A DNA stretch of 64,000 nt from Aradus depressus (taxonomy: Eukaryota; Arthropoda; Insecta; Hemiptera; Aradidae), in contig OY759217.1 of the NCBI GenBank assembly GCA_963662175.1, positions 18,478,562 to 18,542,561 on the forward strand, written 5' to 3'. Position numbers and translations under genes: made by a program. Under the pieces are notes generated by a model that worked only from the letters and a program-made list of their open reading frames with translations, did no database searches and was not told the origin of the DNA. Shown here piece by piece: positions 12,181 to 24,400 of the stretch. Every line of letters begins with the position of its first letter. Position 1 is the first letter of the stretch.

Positions 12181-12192
12181 AGCAGAGGGCAA
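12181..12192 (+). promoter_or_regulatory. Polypurine tract
   Basis: AGCAGAGGGCAA lies immediately before the TG of the 3' LTR, the expected place for plus-strand priming. Confidence 0.7.
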
Positions 12193-13100
12193 TGTAATGT
12201 TCTATATTGTCCATTACATGTAATATTTAAGAAATGGAAAATAAGATACGTAAATATAATCAGTTAGTAGACCTAAGGAAGGTTACTGGGGGTTATCTAA
12301 TCGATTTGTACCAGGGTCGATATAGTTTCAAAATATATCAAATCATTTATTTCAATTATGTCATAAAATGAAATGTTAGGCTAATAATTAGTTAACTATA
12401 AATGTAAGCAACTAGGATTGTATACGGGAATATGAAAGTGATATAAAAAAACCCAGATGTTTAGTGCTAAAGGCTGTAAAAATTGTGGGCCAATGACGGA
12501 GCTGAATCCAAAACGAGAGAGAAGTGGTCTGTCCCCTCGTGGAAGGAGTCGTTGTTCAGAGTGAGATGTGAGAGGGTGTCTGTGGAGGGATCTGTGGAAA
12601 GATGTGCAGTGGAGTAAGTTTGAGTGTCTGAGGACATAGAAGAAAAAGTGTGTGTGTATCCCGTAATAATGAAGATCAACTGGTAAAGACATCCAGAGGC
12701 GAATAATTAGGAAATGAGGAATGGCTGTTTCATGATGGAATGACTAACAAAAATCAGGAGAGGACGTCAGAGGTCTACCAACAATCCCATCTCATCAGTG
12801 GTACAAAACGAAATCATCGATCATCAACTCAATACAGCATGCAAGCCCCGCAGGTTTAGTTGAATGTGTGTTTAAAAAAAAAAATCTCTATGTCTGTAAT
12901 TTTTATGTGATACTAACCCATGAAAAAATGTGTCATGATGAAATTTAAAATAAAAGAAAAATGTAACAAATTATTTTAAAGTCTTTATTTTTATTTATAA
13001 ATTATACATAACCAGGTTCTCTCATAATCGTTATTGCATATAATTATTATTAAATTATATAATTAAATTAGAATAAAAAGTAGCACTAATAACAAGCGTT

Positions 13101-13103
<3 letters not shown>
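12193..13103 (+). repeat. 3' LTR (911 bp)
   Basis: Direct copy of the left LTR, ending GCGTTACA and followed by the continuing TA microsatellite. Confidence 0.93.
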
Positions 13104-13152
<49 letters not shown>

Positions 13153-13403
13153 GAGTTGATGTATGCTAGATTTGAGTATAATATATGAGCATTAAAATTG
13201 TGACCCAAATAACCCGTTATTTACATCTACGCAAACTAAAATATTATATCTAAACTAAAACTAAATAAAAACAAAATATAAACGTATATCAAGAGTGAAA
13301 ATTTAAAAACACAAACAAATAATATCATATAAACAAAATGCAACATCCTGAGCGAGCAGAAGTTTTCAAATAAATATAATATAATATTTAAACAAAACAA
13401 ACG

Positions 13404-13595
13404 GGGGCCATGGTGGCCGTGCGGGCTAGAGCGTAGGGCTTTGGTCGCATGGTCTCACCATGGTTTGCGGGTTCGAATCCCGTCCGGGAGTGAGTTTTAT
13501 TTCGTAGAAAGAACTCCCTCCCGGGGCCATGGATGTCTTAAATAATTATATATAACACATTGACATGGCTAATATGCACCGTACATAAAGCCAAA
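13404..13595 (+). mobile_element. SINE-B, full copy
   Basis: A tRNA-like head from GGGGGCCATGGTGGCC with B-box GGTTCGAATCC. A unit repeating GGGGCCATGG follows, then the tail ACATAAAGCC and an A/AT-rich run. Confidence 0.85.
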
Positions 13596-13596
13596 A

Positions 13597-13643
<47 letters not shown>

Positions 13644-13733
13644 TGTCACACATAAATTAATGTAATCTCAAAAACAACCCACATCATCCACGAATAGAAT
13701 TTTTACTATTTAAAATAAAACAAAATATCATCA

Positions 13734-13940
13734 ATATGGTTATGGTTGCGGGCTAGAGCGTAGGGCTTTGGTCGCATGAACTCACCATGGTTTTGCGGGT
13801 TCGAATCCCGTCCGGGAGTGAGTTTTATTTCGTAGATAGAACTCCCTCCCGGGGCCATGGATGTCACAAATATAACTAAATAACACATTGACATGGCTAA
13901 TATGCACCGTACATAAGGCCAAAAAAAAAAAAAAAAAAAA
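13734..13940 (+). mobile_element. SINE-B, second copy
   Basis: Same family as the copy at 13404, beginning inside the tRNA-like head and ending in a 20-base poly-A at about 13921-13940. ATGGTTATGG-like sequence appears on both sides (13736-13746 and 13941-13951), a possible target-site duplication. Confidence 0.82.
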
Positions 13941-13985
13941 ATGGTTATGGTTACATACATATACACTCACATCATTCTGCTAGGA

Positions 13986-14232
13986 GGTTAGGTTTTATGA
14001 CTAATGCCCGGGCTTTAACTACGAGGTCATATCGCCTACTACCAGAGCGCTCTTTCGTCACTTTGGTGGACATAAGCCCGACTCTACTGTGAGAGTCCTA
14101 AATTTTGCCTAGACTAAATTTTTATTCACCTATGAGTGGTTGACATCGAACAGGCCCGAGACCTTCGCTTAACGTCCCATTCGAAGGACGGCGTGCTCTA
14201 GTTTATTTTACCTCCTAGATAAAATAAACTAT
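13986..14232 (-). mobile_element. SINE-A fragment
   Basis: Minus-strand SINE-A with a short GGTTAGG tail. It lacks the tRNA-like head beyond the TTTATTTTACCTCC segment. Confidence 0.8.
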
Positions 14233-14413
14233 ATGCTATTCATTCATCAATTTTTAAATTATCATTCATATCACTCTTGATATACGTTTGTATTTAGTTT
14301 TTGTTTACATATAATATTTTAGTTTGTTTAGGTGTAAATAATTTAAAGGTTATTGTTGGTTTAGTCACAGTTTTAATGTTCATATTTTTTACTCAAATCT
14401 AACATACATCTCT

Positions 14414-14470
14414 CTGAAGAAGGCACACTCAGTGCCGAAAGCTTGGCAGAAATTCCCCAAGTTTGCTTTA
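14414..14470 (+). ncRNA. Hammerhead-ribozyme-like core of a Penelope-like element
   Basis: CTGAAGA (14414-14420), stem II GGCAC/GTGCC with a 5-base loop, GAAA (14437-14440), then AGCTTGG pairing with CCAAGTT as a possible stem III. These are the conserved elements of a hammerhead core in the right order. No convincing stem I was found, so activity is doubtful. Confidence 0.35.
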
Positions 14471-14602
14471 TTCGACCCCAAGCCAGATCTCTCCTTCTTA
14501 TTACATCGTTGGTCAATCCTTCGTTAATCGATATCTAATGTTTATGTCGATTATTTGATATTCCCGATGTAATAGGAGGTTAAAGCTAAGTTGCAGGTGT
14601 TA

Positions 14603-14657
<55 letters not shown>

Positions 14658-15084
14658 TGACTGGTTTGAAAGCAATAGACTGTGTGGCAGACGGGAGACA
14701 GGTTCGAGGTCGGAGGAGAGAGAACTGGTGACATCTTTCCTTAACTGTCCATTTGTCTTAGTTGGCCATCTTCTATATTATCTATGTTCAGTTTTCATTT
14801 GACCAAGGTCCTCTGAGCTCTCTCTATATTTCATTCAGCCATTGTCACCATATATTCACCTCAAACGTATATTCCCCCAACAACCACAACCAACCAGAAT
14901 GGATCTTCAGCATTATACAGATTTAATCAATGCACTTATTTCAGTTTATTAATTTGGATGGATCACTTTCAAAATTATGTTTGTTGGGAAGTTCACAGTT
15001 TGTAAGATAATAAAGCAATACAAATAATTAAATTAAGATATACTTTAAAAAGTTATCGGTGAATCATAGAATTGATCAATTAAA
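14471..15084. other. No gene; (TA)n tract inside
   Basis: Contains a TA microsatellite at about 14606-14651. The rest is unclassified single-copy-looking sequence. Confidence 0.5.
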
Positions 15085-15560
15085 CTTTCGCCCACCACCA
15101 AAACTAGTCTACCAGTTACGCTAATATTGAATAGTTGACTTACATATGGATTCTAAATCTTCATACTAAAATTTGTTTTTGAGTTGAGGCCCCCTTCTGA
15201 TACCCCCTCCCTTCTGCCAATTCCGCTTAGAATTAATATGCGGTCGTCCTTATGGTGCTTTGAATTCACATGCTATTTTGTGTCGATACATTCATTCTAT
15301 CGACAGTTATTAGAGTTTTTGTTAGGCCTCCCCTAATTCTCTCCATCCCTTTGGTAAATTTTGGCTGAAAATCAATAGGTGTTGTCGTTAGATGGTTTTG
15401 GATTCACATACGTACAAATAGTTGTATCGATGCATTCATTCTATCGGGAGTTATCTTGTACAGACACACACGCAGACAGCATTTTTTTTTTCATATTTGG
15501 AAACTGGAGGTCGGAAAATATTAAATTACTTTGAAAACTCCTGTATCAGAATTTCCCTCA
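15085..15560 (+). repeat. Interspersed repeat family R3
   Basis: R3 is my label for an unclassified, noncoding family of about 550 bp. Its marks are GCTGAAAATCAATAGGTG, two copies of a CGATACATTCATTCTATCG segment, ACAGACACAC, and a GGTCGGAAAA end. Best copy: 48186-48745. Confidence 0.7.
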
Positions 15561-15944
15561 GGCCTTGGAGATAATTATAGTGAAATAAAATAGTAGTCTT
15601 AGTTGGCTATCACACCGGAGTGACGCAACACGTGCTGGAAACATTTGTTGGACACAGGGCTTTCACATCAAAGAGACAAGTGTTGCATACAATTGTACCA
15701 GTAACCCCGAATTAGTGGTCGCTAGTCAGTTGAAGTTGCTGTTCATAATTATGTCTTCATCATCATCAGACGATAATGTGATGATATCGATGAGTGCAGT
15801 AATGACTTCTAGACGAAGGGCTCAAAGAAGAAAACGATGAATGTGGGTGCACCCCTATTGGAGAAATAACGTTGAAAAGCATAGCCCTTACGTTATTTCA
15901 GAACAACTGCTGGCACTTATTATTATAATAGATATTATGTTCAT
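15561..15944. other. No gene recognised
   Basis: Nothing beyond short open frames. TCATCATCAGACGATAATG near 15755 has no supporting splice structure. Confidence 0.4.
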
Positions 15945-16232
15945 CAACCTAGGGATAGCGTGCCTGCGTATTGAGCTCAAGATCCCGGTTTCAAAACCCG
16001 GCCGAGCCCCTTAGGCTTTTTTTATCTGAGGTGAAAAAAACATGAGCACGCCGTCCTTCGGATTGGACGTTAAGCGATGTACCCAAGCCTGTACGATCTA
16101 AGATGTCCGTCAAAGACCCCTACCCTAGGAGAATAAACCTAGTTAGGCAAAATTTAGGAGTCCCTCAGTAGAGTTGGTAGTAAGCGATATAACCCGTAGT
16201 TAAAGCCCGGGCATGAGTCACAATTACTAACT
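15945..16232 (+). mobile_element. SINE-A, 5'-shortened copy
   Basis: Begins within the tRNA-like head (TTGAGCTCAAGATCCCGG). It continues through the family's central block to AAAGCCCGGGCATGAGTCA. Confidence 0.8.
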
Positions 16233-17399
16233 AACAACCTTTGGGAGTGATCGAAGCTTTCCTTCTAACAGTTTTCATGGAAAAATAAAAATAATTCCTA
16301 GAGTAAGAGTTTTCTGATGGAGTACTAATTTATTTGATGATGCGGTCCAATTCCTCCCTCATCGGAGCTATATAAAGATCATGTTTATAGTGTTCTTTAG
16401 ACAAGTTTTGGTTCAGTTACTGGAGTAGTCACTGATAGGAAAATAAACAATTAATGGTTTTAGTTTTTTTTGTTGTTCCTCTTATGAACATAGCAGGAAT
16501 GATTTTAGTTATTATATAATCGATTTTACATAGTTTACTATGCAATCGATTTTTCATTCCTCGGATCTGCGTCAATATAGTGGAAAGCTAATAAAAAGAA
16601 TTATAAATGTTTGTATTGTGGAATTCCACAGAAATATATACATAAAGTGTACCGGTTTTGGCTTACTCAGTCGTTAGCACAAAGTTGAAAAGTGAACGTA
16701 ACTTGTACCATTCTGCATTGCAAACAAATTGCCTATGTTTCTTCTGGAATTTCGGCATGGGATCCTTGTACACTTTCACAAAGCCAATGGAGTTTACTGA
16801 ATGTTCAAATCAGTTTATCCTATACAACACTAGTAGTTAAATAATTTCAAGAACCCATTTATTAAAAAGAAACTCTGGGATTTACCATCCACCGAAAAAA
16901 AAAGTATGTGGTGTTGCTACAAGAGCATGGAATACTTCCGTCGAGACGTATTTGCAAGAACGGACAGGAAATAGAAGCTTTATTATAGTGAATCAATACT
17001 TGTGATCTTGTCGTTTGAAAGTACAAGTAAACATGTAAGTAGGCTGGTTTGAGGATACGTTTTATTTACGACTATAGCGAGCTGATGACTTCCAGAAAAC
17101 AAGTTGATATGGCACCAAATACCGCTACAGATTCCAGCTTTGCTTCTTTCACTTTGAAGATGTATTTATTCTTTTTGGGAACTGTAGTGTTGTCCTTTAC
17201 CGCTAGAGTGTGTTAAGCCTCTTCTTCAGCTTCCTCTTTCTGTTCTTTGCATGTATTTCCCTGGCCTGAGGGGAACCTTTTCAATTTCTTCTTTCAAACT
17301 ACTTTTCTTTCATTGTCGTTATCTAGTATTAATTATGCACAGGCAACCTATGTTTCTAAATGCTTGGTTGTTATGCTTTCTTATATACAATTTCAACAG
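16233..17399. other. No gene; Penelope-like fragment at about 16643-16700
   Basis: The segment GTGTACCGGTTTTGGCTTAC...AGCACAAAGTTGAAAAGTG resembles, in opposite orientation, the segment at 18140-18200. The rest is unclassified. Confidence 0.4.
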
Positions 17400-17745
17400 A
17401 ATTTCATGTTTTCCGACCTTTAGATTCCAAATAAGAAAAAAAAAAAAGTCTGTCTATCTGTATGTCTGTGAACACGTTAACTCCCGAAAGAATGAATGTA
17501 TCGTAACGAAATTTTATACGTGAATTCATAATCCTCTAACAAAGACACCTATTGATTTTAGCCAAATCAACGGAGGGTAGGGGAGAGACTTAACTCAAAA
17601 ACATAAATAATGTAATGAATGTATCGAAACAAAATGTGAATTCAAAACCCCATAAGGACGACACTTATTAATTTTCAGCAGAATTTACAGAAGGGGGCTC
17701 AACTCAAAAACCCCAATAACTGCAGATGTAATGATTCCTTATGTA
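17400..17745 (-). repeat. R3 repeat copy
   Basis: Reverse-strand R3: GTATGTCTGTGAACACG, ACTCCCGAAAGAATGAATG and CTATTGATTTTAGCC are present. Confidence 0.65.
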
Positions 17746-17749
17746 AATC

Positions 17750-18240
17750 AACTGTAGGATATTAGCACAAGCGACTGGGTTTGGACGGGAAGCGACAATT
17801 TAATTGATTTATTCGTTGTGGGAAAGAACACGTCCGAAGACTTTTTTCTTTTGTAACCTCAGTTTGGCCAGTTTTCTTTCTTGTCTGATGGATTTCTATT
17901 TACATAGTTCCCAGACATTGCTCCTTATCCTGTCCCTTGCTTCTTATTCCACATGTGCATACAGGTAACTCAATGTTTGTTTCAGGTAGTACAGAACCTT
18001 TCCCAATTTATCCCTTTCGCTGTACCATCTATGGAACTGTTTCTTCGCTAGTTTCAACGTCTCTTCCACACTTGTACTACTATTCTTTATGTATTTGGCT
18101 ATTAGATTTTCTTTTAAACACATTTTGTTAAAATAAATGTTTTTATATTCAGCACTCTTGAACTTTGTGCTAATGATGGCATAAGCCGAAACCACTTTTT
18201 GACTTTTATACTTTTTTTGTATTTTTTATAGAATTAGACA
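17750..18240 (-). mobile_element. Unclassified retroelement relic, possibly Penelope-like
   Basis: A minus-strand frame at 18195-17944 continues, across stops, to a KKKVFGRV segment near 17850. The same KKVFGRV coding segment recurs on minus at about 34490-34470. On the plus strand, 18170-18191 reads CTAATGA, a GGC/GCC hairpin and GAAA, a hammerhead-like core. I recognise no catalytic motif. Grouping it with Penelope-like elements rests only on the ribozyme-like cores. Confidence 0.35.
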
Positions 18241-18414
18241 ATATAAAAGTTAAACAATTTATTTGTTTTTATTTATTGTTTATTCAATTCAAACGGAAAT
18301 TATAATCACAAATAAACCATGCCATAGTTGCAATGTACCGATTGTAAAATCAAAAGTAAATCAAATATTTCTATTTACCAGAAAAAAAAAAGTAATAATA
18401 ATGAAGATACTCAC

Positions 18415-18493
18415 CCAAAAGTCAGCCATATGTCGAAACTAATAACATTGAGCCATGCAAAAGCTGCCAGAAATGTGAACTGTACCATGTAAC
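18415..18493 (-). CDS. GPCR exon 3 (TM3)
   Basis: 79-nt exon preceded by TTTTTGTAG and followed by GTGAGTATC. It encodes YMVQFTFLAAFAWLNVISFD and the following IWLTFG. The phase fits exon 2 (LG codon split after the first base). It ends with two bases of a Gly codon. Confidence 0.9.
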
Positions 18494-21400
18494 CTACAAA
18501 AATAAAAAAAGATATCAACATTTTATTTTTCATTTTTGCAATGAACATAAATTTGAAATAGGTTCATAGACTTTTTGAAAATACCAAATACTTGCATTAT
18601 AAGAAGATAAAATGCAGGCTGTTGTCAAAACACGACAGTTGAAGATATATATATATATATTGGGTCGCCACACATGAAATGTCGGTTTTTTTTTCATAAC
18701 ACTTTGTTTTTGTTTTCATAACACTAATAGGATTAAAGATTTACCTGTTGATTCCCAGCAAAATATTTTCAATCTGCAATAAACACTAGTTAATTCTCTA
18801 TTTACTAATAATGTTTGTTTTCCTTCCAAGTACACATTTATATTTTAGTTTAATTTTAAAAGTGACAATGGAAACACGTGATTTTCGGGTAATTTTTTTT
18901 TACGAGTTCAAACTTGGTCATTCCGCTGCACAAGATTCACGGAATAGGTTTTTGGTGAAGGGTGTTCTTACGAAAGAACTATTTGTCGTTTGTTTCGAAA
19001 GTTTTTTTCAGTAGAAACGACCTTCGAAAACCAACCCCGTGGACGACCTTCAACGTCAATCGATGACGAACTTCTCAAGGAAGCTGTGGAAGAAAATGCC
19101 CATCAAACAGTCAGAGAACTTGCGGCACATCTTGACACTAGTAGAACGACAGTTTCCAGACACTTGAAATCAATGGGGAAGGTTAAAAAGCTCGATACAT
19201 GGGTTCCACATAAGCTGAATGAACGTCAGCAGCTAAAACGTCAAATGATTTGTGTTTCTCTGCTTTCAAAAAAATGAGCCATTTCTTGGGCGCATAATAA
19301 CATGCGACAAAAAATTGATCATGTATGACAATCGCCACCGATCAGGTCAGTGGTTAGATGTTGATCAGCCACCTGGTCACATGCCAAAACAGGATCTTCA
19401 TCCAAAAAAATTAATGGTGACTGTGGGATGGTCTCAGGTTGGGGTCATCCATTTTTCTTTTCTTCCGAGGGGGGAAACTGTCCCCTCAGCAAAGTACTGC
19501 CAAGAAATTGATCACATACATCAAAATTTGATCAAAAACAGCCGGCACTGGTGAATAGGAAAGATCCAATCCTGTTGCATGACGCCAGACCTCACTTCAA
19601 TTCAGACAGTGAACACAATAAAGGAGCTTGGCTATGAAAGCCTACCACATCCCCCCTATTCCCCTGATCTGTCCACTACAGACTAATCTTTTTTTCGGAG
19701 CTTGGACAACTTTCTTCGAGGAAAAATTTTTGCAAATGATTTGGAGATCAACAAAGCTTTTTCTGATTTTGTCTTATCTCGTGACTCAAATTTTTTTCAA
19801 AACTGGTATAGAAAACCTAGTTAGTCGTTGGCAAAAATTTGTCAAAAATAATGGAAAATATTTTGAATAAAATATATTTTATTTATTAGTCATTTTTTTC
19901 ATTTACTTCCTCTTCAAAAAAAAATGAAAAGGACATTTCATGTGTGACGACCCATTATATATGTATATATATGAATATATGATTCATCTCATCTTCAACT
20001 GTTGGAGTTGTGTTTTGACAAAAGGCTGCATGTTATCTTCTTAGTATACATGTATTTGGTATTTTCAATATATATAGTAATATACATATATAGTAATAAT
20101 ATTATTATTAGGAAATATTATTACTAGGAATTATTATTTATGTATCATACATATATTTTTTGGTTTATATATGCTTTTATGATGGTTTATATATACATAT
20201 ATATATATATAAATTTTTTTTTGATCGTTTTAGTTTTTGATACTTTTAAGATGGGAAGTTTTATCTTTTTTTTTTTATTTATGAAAATTACCTAATGGGA
20301 TAGTGAGGTTCTTAAAATTGGTTAGATATAAATAATTGGACGGCTAGAGCGTACAACTAGGGACCTAAGCATCCAATGCTCTTATCCCTTCCCTGTTAGC
20401 TGTACTGTGGGACTCTTAAGTACAGCTACATATCGTACACTCTCTTATAAAATAAAAGATCACACATGCATGTAATATGTGAGGGTCAAAATTCTCTAAA
20501 AGTAAGTTAGTTATTGTGACTGATGCCCGGGCTTTAACTACGAGGTCATATCGCCTACTACCAGAGCGCTCTTTCGTCGCTCTGCTGGACATGAGCCCTA
20601 CTCTACTGTGGGAGTCCTAAATTTTGCCTACCTAGGGTAGGGGCCTTTAACGAGTAGCTGTCATAACACAGGCGCGGGACCATCGCTTAACGACTTATCT
20701 AAAGAACAGAGGGCTTAAGGTTTTTTACCTCCCAGTTTAAAAAACCTCAAGGGCCTATCTTGAGCTCAGTAGGCTAGCAAGCTACCTCCGACCTATCGGC
20801 ACCATCAAGTTAAATATATATATTTACATACATTTTAACACTAAATGTAATTTTATATTAGATTCTGGACGTAGTGTTCTTTGTTTAGATTAGATTTATA
20901 AAAATAAATAATGTTAGTACTTATTCAATAAAATAAGAAAACATGCGAGCATTTGCTTGAGTTGGGAAGAAGCCTCGAAGAATATTTGATTAAAATTGAG
21001 TTCAAGAAGTGTGTTTACAGAAGTAATCCAGGGAGTGGTCAAGAGATTTACTTGACTTTCCCATCTCATTACTTCATGTAAGTACCAACTCGGTAGACAC
21101 GAAAACCTGACAGGCAAGTATGTTATCAAACACGGAATAGTTAAATGTTTTTCATTTTTGAGGTTATAATTGGTTTCTATAGAATATATATTATTTCCCA
21201 TGTTTATTTTAAGTTTAAATTTGTTTATTGTGCTCAATTCACGAAGCGGTCCGGCATCTCAGTTCTTCTGGCTCTTTTTAAGTATTCAGTACCTCTTTGT
21301 CTAATCCAATGTATCGAAGAGGGGGCCATGGTGGTCATGCGGGCTAGAGCGTGGGGCTTTGGTCGCATGGGCTAACCATGGTTTGCGGGTTCGAATCCCG

Positions 21401-24400
21401 TCCGGGAGTGAAAAAAAAAATTAAAAAGTAATTAATGTATCGAAGAATATAAGCTGTTTTGATATACACAGTTGTATACCTACCTATCCAATTACTACGT
21501 TATGGTTTAACAATAATAAATATTATTATGATTATTACATGTTTTAGTATAGATAGATATCCCTGTCGACTACTAACTAGCTGCGATGAAACAGATGTAC
21601 GTAGAACAATATTTCAACTAAACAAGCTACAAGTAAGGAGCATGCCTAAAGTAAATTCCTTCAAAGTAACACAGACTGTTTACATTTTTCTTTAAAAGCT
21701 GACGTAAGACCTTTTTTTCGCTTCCTTATCTCTGAACCAGCCTCTATTTACACGGATTTATTTCATTTGTCTTGGTGGATTTTGGTTTGGTTCTTTTTTT
21801 TTTTTTTTCTGTTTGTGAACATGCTTAATCTTAAGCCAATTTACATAACCTTGCAAAAATGTAAGGTTCCATTTGTTGTGTCATATCCGACCTGAGACAA
21901 ATTATAGTGACCTAATGTGTCCTAATCTCAGTTCTACCATGATTTAATTTAATTTTAATTTTACACTTAATTAAATGTATATAATGTCTATACCAGGACT
22001 TTCTTGGACCAACCACCCTCACTTAAGCACTAATCAGATCCCGAGCTCCTTCTACAGTCAAGACGGAGGGGATGTTGCACAAAAGCAAGGTGCGTCCGAA
22101 ACAATAAAAAGCAATCATTTGGCATAAAATTCCTGTTTTCATATAAACGACATTTTTTACAGATAAATCTACCTCCCCTTAGTTGTATATTAAGATTGAT
22201 TGTAACTCAAAAAAGCTAGTTTGCGGGAAAACAATATTTAAGATTTTTATTTTTTCTCCCTTTTTCTATATCTCTCTTTTTCTCTTCACGTGACATCACC
22301 TTCACCGATAGTCTTGCTCTTCATTCATGTGATACATCAATTCAAGACTAGCGTAAGTCAAAATCCGATACTATTGCACTAAACAATTTAAGAGAAATTT
22401 ATTAATGTAATACTATTTTTTGTAAATAATAATAGTGAAAGTTGAGTTGCAATACTATAGCACCGTATAGAGTTTACAATGAAGAATCTTAACATGTATA
22501 TAACTCCAAAATGATTTTTTTTGAGTTACGATAGTCTTGAACTGGGGGGTGCGATATATATAACTATATATCTACAACTTTTATTTGCAGAGATTTTTTT
22601 AGGTCATCAATATAGAATATAGAAATTTGAGTAGGGGGAGGTTTTATCTGTAAAAAATTTTTTTTTTTGTTGTTTTTTTAACGCCGCATCGACTTCAGGG
22701 TCATTAGCGACGACTATTGTGTCTACATGTCCTCGTAGAGTTTTGCGTCTTTAAGCTGGATGAGTCCGTTGTATTCGTCGTTGGGTGTTTGGAGTCGTTT
22801 TTTCATGTCAGTCGGTAGTTTGTATTTGTTTCTTAATGTGGTGTAATTTGTGCAGTCAGTCAGTATACGTTGTACTGTGAGCTCTGTGTAGTCTTGTAAA
22901 AATGTTGTTATATATATAGTATATATATGTATATATATATTAAACTGAAAGGATTAAAAGGCCATTGAGCAACATAAAGAAACCCTCTTGGTACAAGAGT
23001 TAAATGCCGATTTTCAGCAATTTTCTGGTTCTACCAATTTTACAAAAGATGATTAATTTTCTCTCAAAAGTTCGATCACAGAATTTTCTAAAGACAGAAA
23101 ATTGACTTTCGTTCATAAAGGTGATAAAAATGAAGTGAGAGAAAAAAGACAAAAGGAAAAAAAAAAAAAAAATTCTCCAACATTATTCTCTTCCAAGTGA
23201 TTTAGTTGGCTCCCTTGAACGGTTTCTGATGAAATCATCAGTTCTGTTTAAACCTATTTTTACCGCATACATTTTTTTTCATCCTAACCATGATCCTAGA
23301 TCAAAGTACAAGCAAGATGGGACATATCAAAACGTAACTGGCATTACCATGTAAGAAGTTCAGATATATCTGAAGAAAAAGAGGTTTTTCTTATAGTTAG
23401 TAGCTAGTTGCATATATACAGTAGAAATCTTGTTATAATCCTCCTTCAGGGGCCCCACACACGCTCAGTTTTTAACACAGGCCTGCTGGCGCAAACCAAG
23501 TTTGCGCAAATTGGCCTGTGCAGCTTTTTGGACCCACACGTACAGTTCAACTGTCCAGATATTTGCTCAGTTCACAATGGCTTCTCAATGTGATGTTGCC
23601 TGCCTTCTTCTCCTCGTTTGCGCTATTAAAAAAAAGCGACAGAAGAAACGTTCTGTAAACAGGAACAAATGGACGAAAAGTTGGCTGTTAAAAAGAAACC
23701 TGTTGTCTCACATCAGTTTACTAGAAGACTTGAAATTGGAAAAACAGGATTGTTTTAACTATTTAAGAATAGACGAAGACACTTATCTACACTTGTTGAA
23801 ATTGGTTTATCCGTTGATACAACGGCAAGATACGTGCATGAGACAGTCAGTTTCATGTCATGAGCGCTTAACCGCAACCTTAAGATTTCTTGCAACTGGC
23901 CGATCATACGAAGATCTGAAATTTTCAACAATCATATCACCACATGTGTGGTATTTCAATTTGTTGAAACTTCAACAAATTGAAATACCACAAAGTGGGC
24001 GTATAAACATCATCTTCACCAGCGCCACTTCTTTTGCTGTTGCTTATTTTTTTTAAATCTTTCCGAAAGGAACTCCTCAAATTGTTTATTTTTTTTTACA
24101 ACCGCCTCTCTGTTCACTTCACGCTCCGTCTCTTGCAGTTTCTTGACTAGCACCTCATAAGCAGCCGATTTTTTGTTTCGATCAGAATACTTCTTGCTTT
24201 TAACTTTCCATAAGCACGGCAAAGATTTGTACAATTCGATTAATTCGGCGGTGGATTCTCTATCCATGGTTTAGAAACTGACAAAAAAAACCTGAAAAAC
24301 CTGGAAACTTCGTACTGAACTGAACACGTGGTCTGAACTGACCCACATACGTGCAAACTCACTGGTCTGCGCAGGTAAAAATCAAACACAAATAGAAATT

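Larger units (their letters stand above)
13151..14412. repeat. Inverted repeat with ~160-bp arms enclosing three SINEs
   Basis: The left arm (about 13151-13320) and right arm (about 14255-14412) are diverged reverse complements, sharing for instance ACTAAAATATTATAT and AAACGTATATCAAGAGTGA. Between them lie two SINE-B copies and one SINE-A fragment. The right arm abuts the hammerhead-like motif at 14414. Confidence 0.8.
18575..20068. repeat. Foldback element split by a mariner insertion
   Basis: The left arm (18575-18650) and right arm (about 19982-20068) are reverse complements with mismatches, both starting TTGAAAATACCAAATAC. Both contain AAGAAGATAA, TTGTCAAAACAC and CAGTTGAAGAT. The mariner sits in the AT-rich loop. 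Confidence 0.82.

Noticed and set aside
20914..21237. 107-codon minus-strand frame
   Set aside because: No motif, signal or splice support; composition like its surroundings.
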